The notes: generated by a model not told the origin, from the sequence alone. A DNA stretch of 37,975 nucleotides from Deltaproteobacteria bacterium (GCA_021817825.1 JAKAFS010000033.1:1-37975), one strand, 5' to 3'. Positions 1-7,692 are shown, numbered from the stretch's first letter. Translations and numbers: made by a program.

Positions 1-2575
1 TCTCCTGACGGGAAAACCCCAGGAGGAACCGAAAAAAAAGACCGGTCCCTTCCCTTTTTCGATCAACAACATCCAGATCGTCGCCGGAAAGGTGGAGTTC
101 AGCGACGGACCGCGGGGAACCGTGCATCGGGCCGAGGAGATCCAGATCGGCATCCCCTTTGTCTCCACCATGCCCGACCGCACGGACACCTTCGTGAAAC
201 CCTCCTTTGCCGCCCGGATCAACGGCACCTCCTATACCCTGGAGGGGCAGTCCAAACCCTTCCAGAGCGGCCGCGAAACGGACCTGGATATCGTCATCGG
301 GGATCTGAACCTCCCCTATTACCTGCCCTATCTCCCCCTGAAGCTCAACGGCCGGCTGCTCTCCGCCAAGCTGGATGCGAAGATGCGCCTCGCCTTCCGT
401 CAGGAGAAGGAAGGGACGCCCTCCCTGACGCTGACCGGCAATGTCACGCTCAAAGAGGTCGCCTTTGACGATCTCCAGGGGAAGCCGCTCTTGCGTCTGC
501 CTTCCCTGAGCGTGGATCTGGCCTCGGTACGGCCGCTGGCCGGCGAAGTTCATCTGGCCCGTCTGGCCCTCGAGGCGCCCGAAATTTCGGTCCGGAGGAA
601 CGAAAAGGGTGAAATCAACCTGCTGACCCTGCTGCCCAAAGCGCAGCCGCCGTCTCCCCCGGCAACTCCCCCCGCCAAGGTCTCAGCGCCCGAAGAGAAG
701 GGGGAAAAGACCGTCGTCGAGATCGATGAACTCCTGGTGGAAAAGGGGAAAGTCCTCTTTACCGATGCCGTCCCCCACGATCCCTTCCAACTGCTCCTGA
801 GCGACATTCGCCTTGCGGGCAGCGGTCTTTCCACGGCGGCCGGCCGGGAGGGAAAGGCCTCCCTGTCTTTTTCCCTGCCCAAGAAAGGTTCCTTCTCCCT
901 CGAAGGTCCGGTCACGATCGCCCCTCTGGCGACCAAACTGGCGCTGACATTGAAAGATCTGGATCTCTCCGCCTTTCAGCCTTACCTCGGCGAGGCCGTC
1001 CAGCTCCGGATCACGGGAGGGAAGTTGTCCACCGACGGAACGCTCCTGGTCGATTCGGCAGGCGGCCCCCTCAAGACCCGTTACACCGGAAAGCTGCTCG
1101 TCACCCGGTTTGCCTCCGTCGATACGGCCCAGGCCAATGACCTGCTGAACTGGGAAACCCTCCACGTCAAGGGGATCGATATGGGCACCGAACCCCTGTT
1201 CGTCCATATCCGCGAGATCGCCCTCAGCCGTTTCTACAGCCGAGTCCTGATCCGCGAGGACGGAACGCTGAACCTCCAGAACCTCGCCGTTGCGAAAAAG
1301 GAAGCATCCGCCCCAAGCGCGGCTGCCGGGGTTGCGGAGCAGGAAAAGTCCGCGCCCTCGTCAAAAGAAAAGCAGGCCGGCAGAGACATCCGGATGGACG
1401 CCATCACCCTCCAGGGCGGCGAGATCGACTTCACGGACCGGTTCATCGATCCCGACTTCTCCGGCAAATTCGTCGAACTCGGCGGTCGGGTTTCGGGCCT
1501 CTCGTCGCTGGAAACCTCCGAGGCGGCGGTGGAACTCCGGGGCAAGCTCGACGGGTACGCCCCCCTGGAGATCACAGGGGCGATCAACCCGCTCAGGAAA
1601 GACCTCTTCGTGAATCTCAAGGCCTCCTTCAAGGACATGGACCTGAGCCCCGTCACCCCCTACTCGGGGAAGTACATCGGCTATACCATCCGGAAGGGGA
1701 AGCTTTCCTTCGACCTGCGCTACCTCATCAACCGTAAGAAGCTGGAGTCCCAGAACAACTTCTTTATCGACCAGTTTACCCTGGGAGACCGGGTGGAAAG
1801 TCCCCAGGCGACCAAGCTCCCAGTTTCGTTGGCTATTTCCCTTCTCAAGGACCGCAACGATCAGATCAAGCTGGACATTCCCGTTTCCGGATCGCTGGAT
1901 GACCCGGAATTCAGCGTCTGGCGCATCGTCGTCCAGGTCCTCGTCAATCTCCTGACCAAGGCCGCGACCGCCCCCTTCGCCCTTCTGGGATCCCTTTTCG
2001 GCGGAGGGGAAGAGCTGAGTTTCGTGGAATTCGCCACCGGCAGCGCCGTTCCGGCCGAGAGGGAGCTCAAAAAGATCCAGCCCCTCGCCAAGGCGCTGAA
2101 GGAGCGTCCCGCCCTGAAACTCGACATCGCAGGGTACGTGGACATCGAAAAGGACCGGGAGGCCCTCAAAGGAAACTTCTTCCAGAGAAAACTGAAGGTT
2201 CAGAAACTCAATGAGGAAAGCCGGAAGGGGAAAGAGGCCGTGGCCCTGGACGCGGTGGTCATCACGCCCGATGAATACGAAAAGTTCCTGAAAATGGCCT
2301 ATGACGCCGAAAAATTCCCGAAACCCCGGGACACCGCCGGCCAACCCAAGAGTCTGCCGGTTCCGGAAATGGAAAAGCTGATACTCACCTATACGGAAGT
2401 GAAGGACGACGACCTGCGGCTTTTGGCTGCCCAGCGCGCCCTGAATGTCCGCGATGCCCTTCTCCAATCGGGAGAGGTGACGCCGGAGCGGATCTTCATG
2501 ATCGAGCCGTCATCGCTGTCGCCGCCGAAAAAGGAACCGTTGCAGGAGAGCCGGGTGGACTTTCGCCTGAAGTAA
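1..2575 (+). CDS. AsmA-like DUF748 domain protein, 5' truncated
   Basis: The reading frame is open from base 2, so the true start lies upstream; a GTG at 92 is only an internal codon. About 857 residues are visible. The protein consists of repeated beta-rich segments of the AsmA/DUF748 kind, with recurrent 'GxVxFxD' phrases such as VEKGKVLFTDAVP and LQGGEIDFTDRFIDP, separated by a low-complexity Pro/Ala/Lys linker. The C-terminal part ('LAKALKERPALKLDIAGYVD', then a charged helix region) is typical of large DUF748 proteins. AsmA-like proteins are envelope proteins linked to outer-membrane assembly and lipid transfer; that role here is inferred from family. The signal or membrane anchor would be in the missing N-terminus. 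The gene ends with TAA, 109 bp before pdxA. Confidence 0.85.
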   Translation, partial: LLTGKPQEEPKKKTGPFPFSINNIQIVAGKVEFSDGPRGTVHRAEEIQIGIPFVSTMPDRTDTFVKPSFAARINGTSYTLEGQSKPFQSGRETDLDIVIGDLNLPYYLPYLPLKLNGRLLSAKLDAKMRLAFRQEKEGTPSLTLTGNVTLKEVAFDDLQGKPLLRLPSLSVDLASVRPLAGEVHLARLALEAPEISVRRNEKGEINLLTLLPKAQPPSPPATPPAKVSAPEEKGEKTVVEIDELLVEKGKVLFTDAVPHDPFQLLLSDIRLAGSGLSTAAGREGKASLSFSLPKKGSFSLEGPVTIAPLATKLALTLKDLDLSAFQPYLGEAVQLRITGGKLSTDGTLLVDSAGGPLKTRYTGKLLVTRFASVDTAQANDLLNWETLHVKGIDMGTEPLFVHIREIALSRFYSRVLIREDGTLNLQNLAVAKKEASAPSAAAGVAEQEKSAPSSKEKQAGRDIRMDAITLQGGEIDFTDRFIDPDFSGKFVELGGRVSGLSSLETSEAAVELRGKLDGYAPLEITGAINPLRKDLFVNLKASFKDMDLSPVTPYSGKYIGYTIRKGKLSFDLRYLINRKKLESQNNFFIDQFTLGDRVESPQATKLPVSLAISLLKDRNDQIKLDIPVSGSLDDPEFSVWRIVVQVLVNLLTKAATAPFALLGSLFGGGEELSFVEFATGSAVPAERELKKIQPLAKALKERPALKLDIAGYVDIEKDREALKGNFFQRKLKVQKLNEESRKGKEAVALDAVVITPDEYEKFLKMAYDAEKFPKPRDTAGQPKSLPVPEMEKLILTYTEVKDDDLRLLAAQRALNVRDALLQSGEVTPERIFMIEPSSLSPPKKEPLQESRVDFRLK

Positions 2576-2684
2576 GGGTCGGCGGGCCGGTTTTTCCTTT
2601 CCCTTGCACCGCTCATTCGCAATGGTGCCGCCTATTTTCGGCCCGCCCGGCGGCGATAGCAAAGAAATGATTTCAAAAGGAGGC

Positions 2685-3701
2685 ATGGTGAACAAAGAAC
2701 GACCCATTCTGGCAATTACGATCGGCGATCCGGCCGGGGTAGGACCGGAGGTCACGGTCAAAGCGCTGAGCGATCCCGGGATTTATCAAATCGCCCGTCC
2801 CGTGGTGTACGCGGACCGCTGCGTCCTGACGGCGGCCCTCCGGGCCTGTGGTCTGGAAACGGCGCTTCGCCGGGTCGACCGCCCGGCAAAAGCCGGCGGC
2901 GAGGCGGGGGTGATCGACTATATCGATGTCGGCGTCCTGGACAAACAGGTTTCCTGGGGGGTGGTCTCGGTCGAAGGCGGCCGGGCCGGTTTTACCTATC
3001 TGGACCGGGCTATCGCTGCCGCCCTTGCCGGGGAAGTGGACGCCGTCGTCACGGCGCCGCTGAACAAAGAATCGCTGAAGGCCGCGGCGGTCGGGTTCAT
3101 CGACCACACGGCGGTGCTCGTCGCCCGCGCCTCCCTCTATCAGCCGATGACGCTCTTTGTGGCGGATACCCTGCGGATCTTCTTTCTCACCCGCCACATC
3201 CCTTTTCGGGAGATCGCCGACGCCATTACCGGGCCGGAAATCGACGCGGCCCTGCCGCACTGCATCCGCTATCTTGGCCACCTGGGGATCGAAAATCCCA
3301 CCTTGGCCGTGGCGGCGCTGAACCCTCACGGCGGAGAGCGGGGCCTCTTCGGAAGGGAGGAGATGGACGTCATCGCACCGGCCGTCGAAAGGGCAAAACG
3401 GCTGGGGTATCGGGTAGCCGGCCCCGTGCCGGCGGACTCCGTGTTCCACCAGGCCCGGGAAGGGCGATACGACGGGGTCCTCTCCCTCTATCACGATCAG
3501 GGCCACATTGCGGCAAAAACCCTGGATTTTCACGGAACGGTCAGCCTGACGATGGGGCTCAGGTTCCTGCGCACCTCGGTGGACCACGGGACCGCCTTCG
3601 ACATCGCCGGAAAAGGAATCGTCGATGACCGGGGCATGGTAAACGCCCTGCAGGTGGCCGGCCAATACGCGCTGGGGGTCAAGGCCCGGCTACACCTATG
3701 A
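2685..3701 (+). CDS. pdxA: 4-hydroxythreonine-4-phosphate dehydrogenase PdxA
   Basis: PdxA oxidises 4-phosphohydroxy-L-threonine with NAD+ in the DXP-dependent pyridoxal phosphate pathway (cytoplasmic, metal-dependent homodimer). The 338-residue product has the family start (ILAITIGDPAGVGPEV) and the three metal-binding histidines: His141 (IDHTAVL, a little different from the usual GHTE), His215 (NPHGGE) and His270 (YHDQGH). Length matches the family (about 330). A strong ribosome binding site AAAAGGAGG (2675-2683) lies 1 nt before this ATG and 4 nt before the next codon, a GTG at 2688; translation may well begin at that GTG, one residue shorter. The stop codon overlaps the next gene's ATG (ATGA), so the two are probably translationally coupled. 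Confidence 0.93.
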   Translation: MVNKERPILAITIGDPAGVGPEVTVKALSDPGIYQIARPVVYADRCVLTAALRACGLETALRRVDRPAKAGGEAGVIDYIDVGVLDKQVSWGVVSVEGGRAGFTYLDRAIAAALAGEVDAVVTAPLNKESLKAAAVGFIDHTAVLVARASLYQPMTLFVADTLRIFFLTRHIPFREIADAITGPEIDAALPHCIRYLGHLGIENPTLAVAALNPHGGERGLFGREEMDVIAPAVERAKRLGYRVAGPVPADSVFHQAREGRYDGVLSLYHDQGHIAAKTLDFHGTVSLTMGLRFLRTSVDHGTAFDIAGKGIVDDRGMVNALQVAGQYALGVKARLHL

Positions 3702-4474
3702 CCATGACGGTTGTCGGGCAGGGAAAATATTCCCTCTGCGTAACGGCCCACCGCGGCTTTTCCGGCCGGGCCCCCGAGAATACCCTTGCCGCCTTCCGGG
3801 CGGCGATCGACGCCGGCTGCGACATGATCGAGCTCGATGTCCATCTTTCCCGGGATCGGGAGGTCGTCGTCATCCACGACGACGACCTTTCCAGAACGAC
3901 CGACGGCCGGGGAAAGGTGGCGGACCACGTTTTCGCCGCTCTCCGGCGGCTCGATGCGGGCGGCTGGTTTGCGCCGTCCTTTGCCGGGGAGCGCATTCCT
4001 TCCCTGATCGAGGTTCTGGAGCTGGCCCGCGGCCGGATCCTGCTCAACATCGAATTGAAAGCGGGCAAAACCCTGCCTTACAGCCCGGAGGAACTCGCCG
4101 ACCGGACCCTGGCTGCCTGCGAAAAGGCGGGACTGCTCGCCCAGATCCTCTTTTCATCCTTCGCCCCTGCCGCGCTCGACCGGATCCGGGAACGGCACCC
4201 TGCCCTTCCCGTGGCCCTCATCACCGCCAACCCTTGGACCTCACCCGAGGAGCCGGGCCAGGGGAAGCGCTACCCCACCCTCAGCTGCCGCTCCGCCACG
4301 CTCAACGAGGCGAATATCGGCCGGGCGCATGCCGCCGGCATCCGCGTCCACGCCTGGACCGTCAACGCGCCGCAGGCGATGAAACGGTTCATCGCCCTGG
4401 GCGTCGACGGGATCATCACCAACCGCCCGGACCGTCTCATCGAACTCCTGAAAAACCCCGCGGATTTGCCTTGA
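3698..4474 (+). CDS. Glycerophosphodiester phosphodiesterase
   Basis: Hydrolyses glycerophosphodiesters, products of phospholipid turnover, to glycerol-3-phosphate and an alcohol. The 258-residue protein shows the GDPD catalytic signature: HRG at 18-20, ENT at 27-29, the metal ligands in IELDVHL (Glu45, Asp47) and His60-Asp61. The end of the TIM barrel carries the usual VHAWTVN and DGIITNRPD. No signal peptide is seen, so a cytoplasmic UgpQ-like enzyme is more likely than a periplasmic GlpQ. The ATG overlaps the pdxA stop codon; a second ATG two codons in (3704) is also possible. Confidence 0.93.
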   Translation: MTMTVVGQGKYSLCVTAHRGFSGRAPENTLAAFRAAIDAGCDMIELDVHLSRDREVVVIHDDDLSRTTDGRGKVADHVFAALRRLDAGGWFAPSFAGERIPSLIEVLELARGRILLNIELKAGKTLPYSPEELADRTLAACEKAGLLAQILFSSFAPAALDRIRERHPALPVALITANPWTSPEEPGQGKRYPTLSCRSATLNEANIGRAHAAGIRVHAWTVNAPQAMKRFIALGVDGIITNRPDRLIELLKNPADLP

Positions 4475-4599
4475 CAGCGGCGGCAAGTTGGATCAATCTA
4501 CCAATCAAGCTTCACGAATCCTTGGTTTCTTTGCCAATCGTGGGCAAAGGACGGCCGGTTTTCCGGCGCCGGAAATGGACAGCAAAAAGGAGGTCTTTC

Positions 4600-5079
4600 A
4601 TGGCTGAAAAGAAGGTCGTAGCGGTAGGTGAACGGGTGCGGGACTTTTCCCTTCCCGCCCATGACAAAAAGGACGTCCGCCTTTCCACCCTGCGGGGCAA
4701 GAAGGTGCTCCTCTCCTGGCATCCCCTCTCCTGGACCGGGATCTGCACGGAGCAGATGAAGTCCCTGGAAAAGCACCGGCGGGACTTCGCCAAGCTCGGC
4801 GTCGTCGCCCTCGGCTTGAGCGTCGATCCCGTTCCCGCAAAAACCGCCTGGGCCGCCTCCATGAAGCTCAAGGAAACCCGGCTCCTCAGCGACTTTTGGC
4901 CCCACGGCAAAGTCGCCAGGTCCCTGGGAATTTTCCGCAAGGCCGAGGGGATCTCGCAGCGGGCCAACATCATCCTTGACGAGACGGGCAAGGTGATCTT
5001 CGTCAAGGTCTACCCGATCGGCAAGCTGCCCGATATCGAAGAGATCCTGACCTTTTTGAAGGCGCAGAAGCCGCGGTAG
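4600..5079 (+). CDS. Peroxiredoxin (AhpC/TSA family), single-cysteine type
   Basis: Thiol peroxidase of the thioredoxin fold that reduces hydrogen peroxide or organic peroxides. The 159-residue protein contains the peroxidatic motif PxxxTxxC (PLSWTGIC, Cys49) and the conserved Arg in the SQRANIILD segment. No other cysteine exists in the protein, so a resolving thiol must come from outside (1-Cys mechanism, as in AhpE-like enzymes). The start is fixed by a strong ribosome binding site AAAAAGGAGG (4584-4593), 6 nt before the ATG. The frame stays open far upstream (to 4234), overlapping the phosphodiesterase, but that extension has no family similarity. Confidence 0.92.
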   Translation: MAEKKVVAVGERVRDFSLPAHDKKDVRLSTLRGKKVLLSWHPLSWTGICTEQMKSLEKHRRDFAKLGVVALGLSVDPVPAKTAWAASMKLKETRLLSDFWPHGKVARSLGIFRKAEGISQRANIILDETGKVIFVKVYPIGKLPDIEEILTFLKAQKPR

Positions 5080-5097
5080 CGGTTTGGGAGGACAAAA

Positions 5098-5973
5098 ATG
5101 GCCGGTCAGGCAACGAGCGGAACGCGACGCTGGCCGACCCGGGGTTGGGTCGGCCTCGCCCTGATCGCCTGCTTCTGGCCTCTGAACTGGTGCCTTACGG
5201 GCCTTAGGACCCACTGGGGATTCTTCCCCCTCTGGCTGGGTTATGCCCTGGCCGTGGACGCTCTTGTTTTCTGCCGGAAGGGACATTCCCTCTTCACCCG
5301 CAGCCCTGCCGCCTATGCAGGGCTGTTCTGCATCTCGGCGCCGGCCTGGTGGCTTTTCGAATGGCTCAACCTCCGGCTGCAGAACTGGTTTTATCTCGGC
5401 GAAACGGCCTTTACGACCTGCGAGTACGCCCTGCTCTCCACGGTGAGCTTTTCCACGGTCATGCCGGCCGTCTTCGGGACTGCGGAGCTGGCCGCCACCT
5501 GGGGGCCGATCCGCCGGATCGGCCCCGGCCCCGTGCTCAGACCGACTCCGGCCTTTCTGGGCGGGATGTTCATGGCCGGCGGCGTCATGCTGTTTGCCTG
5601 CCTCCGCTGGCCGGACCGTTTCTTTCCCCTGCTCTGGATCTCCCTCTATGGCCTGATCGAACCGCTCAACGTCAGGCTCAAAAACCGTTCGCTCCTGGAC
5701 GATCTGTCCCGGGGCGACTGGCGGCCGGTCATCGCCCTTTGCGCCGGATGCCTGATCTGCGGTTTTTTCTGGGAGATGTGGAACTATTATTCCTACCCCA
5801 AATGGATCTACCGGATCCCCTACGCCGCTTGGCTTCCCCTTTTCGAGATGCCGCTCGCCGGCTACCTGGGGTACCTCCCCTTTTCCCTGGAGCTGTTTGC
5901 CCTGTACCATTTGGTAACAGGGCTTCCGGGACTAAAAGGCAGGACGAGCGATCTTTGTCTGACCGATTCCTGA
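5098..5973 (+). CDS. Polytopic membrane protein of unknown function
   Basis: I do not recognise a named family. The 291-residue product is very hydrophobic, with about eight likely membrane segments (near residues 17-34, 40-58, 73-90, 107-128, 150-168, 173-190, 208-224 and 249-270). It is rich in Trp, Phe and Tyr. Two aromatic stretches in the C-terminal half look conserved in style: FFWEMWNYYSYPKW and FEMPLAGYLGYLPFSLE; the second has acidic residues inside a hydrophobic segment. A good ribosome binding site (GGGAGG) precedes the ATG, and the gene starts 18 bp after the peroxiredoxin stop, so the two are probably co-transcribed. Confidence 0.8.
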   Translation: MAGQATSGTRRWPTRGWVGLALIACFWPLNWCLTGLRTHWGFFPLWLGYALAVDALVFCRKGHSLFTRSPAAYAGLFCISAPAWWLFEWLNLRLQNWFYLGETAFTTCEYALLSTVSFSTVMPAVFGTAELAATWGPIRRIGPGPVLRPTPAFLGGMFMAGGVMLFACLRWPDRFFPLLWISLYGLIEPLNVRLKNRSLLDDLSRGDWRPVIALCAGCLICGFFWEMWNYYSYPKWIYRIPYAAWLPLFEMPLAGYLGYLPFSLELFALYHLVTGLPGLKGRTSDLCLTDS

Positions 5974-5982
5974 GTCCGCTGC

Positions 5983-6009
5983 GCAAAGAGGAGCGTTACC
6001 TCCCTTTGC
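5983..6009 (+). other. Hairpin between membrane protein gene and manC
   Basis: An inverted repeat pairs GCAAAG-A-GGAG (5983-5993) with CTCC-CTTTGC (6000-6009): ten base pairs with one bulged A and a six-base loop. No T-run follows, so it is not a standard terminator. A second smaller hairpin (GGCAA/TTGCC, 6011-6027) follows directly. Function unknown. Confidence 0.35.
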
Positions 6010-6022
6010 AGGCAAACGCCCG

Positions 6023-6051
6023 TTGCCAATCCCCACGGCTTCTGGTACTGT
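6023..6051 (+). promoter_or_regulatory. Possible sigma70 promoter of manC
   Basis: TTGCCA (6023-6028), 17-bp spacer, TACTGT (6046-6051). The -35 box is one base off consensus; the -10 box is weak. It lies 35 bp before the manC start. Confidence 0.35.
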
Positions 6052-6086
6052 GAAGCACACGAAAATTGCAGCAAGGGAGAGCGCCT

Positions 6087-7157
6087 ATGTTTGCCGTCAT
6101 CATGGCCGGGGGAAAGGGGTCGCGGTTCTGGCCCAGGAGCCGGGAGACCAGACCCAAGCACCTGTTGGACATCCTCGGCGAACGGACCATCATCCAGGAG
6201 ACCGTCGCCCGGATTCGGCCGCTGGTGCCGCCCGAGCGGATACTGGTCGTCACGGGACAAAGCCATGCGGCGGAACTGATCCGTCAGCTTCCGGAGATCC
6301 CCGCCGAGAATATCCTCATCGAACCGGTCGGGCGCAACACCGCCCCCTGCATCGGCCTGGCCGCGCTGCACATCCTCCAGCGCGGAACCGACGAGGTCAT
6401 GCTGGTCCTCCCGTCGGATCACCGGATCGGCGCTGAAGAGACGTTCCGCCAGATCCTGCGGGCCGCCGCCGAGGTCGCGGCGGCGGGAAAGGCGCTGGTG
6501 ACGGTCGGCATCCGCCCCACGGGACCCGAAACGGGCTACGGCTACATCGAACAGGGCGATCCCGTCCCGACGGACGGCGCCGCAAAGGTCTATCGGGTGC
6601 GGTCGATCCGGGAAAAGCCCGATCGGGCGCTGGCCGAGCAGTTCCTTCAGAAGGGCGGATTTTCCTGGAACAGCGGGATGTTCGTCTGGAAGGCCTCGAC
6701 GATTCTCGCTGAGATCCGGCAGTTCCTCCCCGATCTCCACCAGGGCCTCTTGAAGATCCAAGAGGCTCTCGGCACGGACCGGGAAGAGGAGATCGTGGCA
6801 ACGACCTACGGGGCGCTCAAGGGCGTCTCCATCGATTACGGCGTGATGGAAAAGGCCAAGGAGGTCCTGGTCATCCCGGGAGAGTTCGGCTGGTCCGATC
6901 TGGGCAGCTGGGATGCCCTCTGGGAGGTCTCCCCGAAGGGGGAAAAAGAAAACGCCGTCCGGGGGGAATGGATCGCCGTCGAGGCGAAGCGTTGCCTGGT
7001 CCACAGCCCGGAAAAGCTGGTCGCCCTGGTGGGGGTGGAAGATCTGCTCGTCGTCGATACGCCGGACGCCCTGCTCATCTGCCGCAGGGGCCGGTCTCAA
7101 GAGGTGCGCAAGGTGGTGGAAGCCCTGGAAAAAAGAGGGCTTACCGATTATTTATAG
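6087..7157 (+). CDS. manC: Mannose-1-phosphate guanylyltransferase (GDP-mannose pyrophosphorylase)
   Basis: Makes GDP-mannose from mannose-1-phosphate and GTP, the activated sugar for LPS O-antigen, capsule or exopolysaccharide. The 356-residue protein has the nucleotidyltransferase signature GGKGSRFWP (8-16) followed by PKHLL, the sugar-site PSDHRIG and the typical FSWNSGMFVWKAS. It stops after the guanylyltransferase and short beta-helix parts, so the isomerase half found in bifunctional AlgA/ManC enzymes is absent; a separate cupin of that type is encoded at 17223-17570. The start is the ATG preceded by AAGGGAGA with a 6-nt spacer. The 3' end overlaps the convergent selenoprotein gene by 10 bp. 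Confidence 0.92.
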   Translation: MFAVIMAGGKGSRFWPRSRETRPKHLLDILGERTIIQETVARIRPLVPPERILVVTGQSHAAELIRQLPEIPAENILIEPVGRNTAPCIGLAALHILQRGTDEVMLVLPSDHRIGAEETFRQILRAAAEVAAAGKALVTVGIRPTGPETGYGYIEQGDPVPTDGAAKVYRVRSIREKPDRALAEQFLQKGGFSWNSGMFVWKASTILAEIRQFLPDLHQGLLKIQEALGTDREEEIVATTYGALKGVSIDYGVMEKAKEVLVIPGEFGWSDLGSWDALWEVSPKGEKENAVRGEWIAVEAKRCLVHSPEKLVALVGVEDLLVVDTPDALLICRRGRSQEVRKVVEALEKRGLTDYL

Positions 7158-7468
7158 AGGATCGGCGCGCCCGGTCCGGACGATTGTTTTCCCTGCATCT
7201 CCACGCCGCCCAAAAGCAGCGCCTGGGTGATCTTCGCCTCGTCGGTCTGCTGGTCGTTATAGGTGATATCGATCGCATCTTCGCCGACGCTCGCAAAACG
7301 GACGACCCCGTCGATGCCTTTGAGGATCGAACTGATCCTCGCAAAGGGGCCTCAGGCCGCGCAGCCGGGAATGTGCAGTTGAAAGGTCTTTTGCGCCGCC
7401 AGCGCAGGCGCCGCTGCGACCAGCAGCACCAACAAAATCATGAGGGCCAGGGCCTTCTTTTTAATCAT
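7148..7468 (-). CDS. Selenoprotein: secreted MerP-like heavy-metal-associated (HMA) protein with CxxU motif, read through in-frame TGA
   Basis: Read on the minus strand from ATG 7466-7468, the frame has one in-frame TGA (7352-7354, codon 39) and ends at TAA (7148-7150): 106 residues if TGA is selenocysteine (U). Residues 1-24 form a clear Sec signal peptide (MIKKKALAL, hydrophobic core, APALA cut site). The mature part follows the MerP/HMA pattern: FQLHIPG-CAAU-GPFARISSILKGIDGV, then a beta strand like DAIDITYND and a closing helix. The TGA falls exactly where MerP and CopZ have the second cysteine of the metal-binding CxxC; the Met-Thr before the first Cys is missing. Coding quality continues unchanged after the TGA. 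A SECIS-like hairpin follows at once. The ribosome binding site AAAGGTGA (7475-7482) is 6 nt from the ATG. Likely role: periplasmic metal or thiol-selenol redox chemistry (inferred). The alternative, a dead gene with one nonsense mutation, does not explain the hairpin or the position of the codon. Confidence 0.88.
7317..7347 (-). promoter_or_regulatory. Bacterial SECIS element in the selenoprotein reading frame
   Basis: Downstream of the TGA the transcript can fold into CCUUU / bulged GC / GAGGAUC, loop AGUUC, GAUCCUC / AAAGG: a perfect 7-bp upper stem, a 2-nt bulge and a 5-bp lower stem. The loop has 5 nt with G at its second position, and 18 nt separate the UGA from the loop. These agree with the known bacterial SECIS pattern (small apical loop with a G in the first two places, about 16-37 nt after UGA), which SelB binds. 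Confidence 0.85.
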
Positions 7469-7493
7469 CGCGTTTCACCTTTCCGTCATCTCT

Positions 7494-7518
7494 ATGCCAG
7501 CCGCTGTCCCGCTGGCAT
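7494..7518. promoter_or_regulatory. Perfect inverted repeat upstream of the selenoprotein gene
   Basis: ATGCCAGC (7494-7501) and GCTGGCAT (7511-7518) are exact reverse complements around a 9-bp spacer, 26 bp before the selenoprotein ATG. It could be an operator for a dimeric regulator or a hairpin in the leader. It lies in the divergent gap with maf but nearer the minus-strand gene. Confidence 0.5.
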
Positions 7519-7519
7519 T

Positions 7520-7538
7520 TCCTTCTAATCCCGAAGGA
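7520..7538. promoter_or_regulatory. Second inverted repeat in the same leader
   Basis: TCCTTC (7520-7525) and GAAGGA (7533-7538) pair around a 7-bp spacer, directly beside the previous repeat. Together they could form two tandem hairpins in the leader of the selenoprotein transcript. The stem is short, so chance is possible. Confidence 0.3.
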
Positions 7539-7635
7539 GGGGAAAAATCCAGCACATTTTTACTCCGGCAATGAATCGGGCACCCTTTTTTCCACCCGAC
7601 GTCATTTTTCGCGGATCACGACTACCCGCCCCGGC

Positions 7636-7664
7636 TTGACAGGGCGCCGCCATTCCTCTATATG
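7636..7664 (+). promoter_or_regulatory. Sigma70 promoter of maf-yggS
   Basis: A perfect TTGACA (7636-7641), 17-bp spacer and TATATG (7659-7664), ending 28 bp before the maf ATG. Confidence 0.6.
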
Positions 7665-7692
7665 AAGCAGGACAGGGATAAAGGAAACGCTC

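Noticed and set aside
4471..4499. TTGACA overlapping the phosphodiesterase stop as a peroxiredoxin promoter
   Set aside because: The -35 box is perfect, but the sequence 17 bp on (CAATCT) is a poor -10 box and no alternative is better.
7352..7354. Reading the TGA as a nonsense mutation (pseudogene)
   Set aside because: The TGA replaces precisely the second Cys of the motif, the frame stays intact after it, and a correctly spaced SECIS-like hairpin follows.
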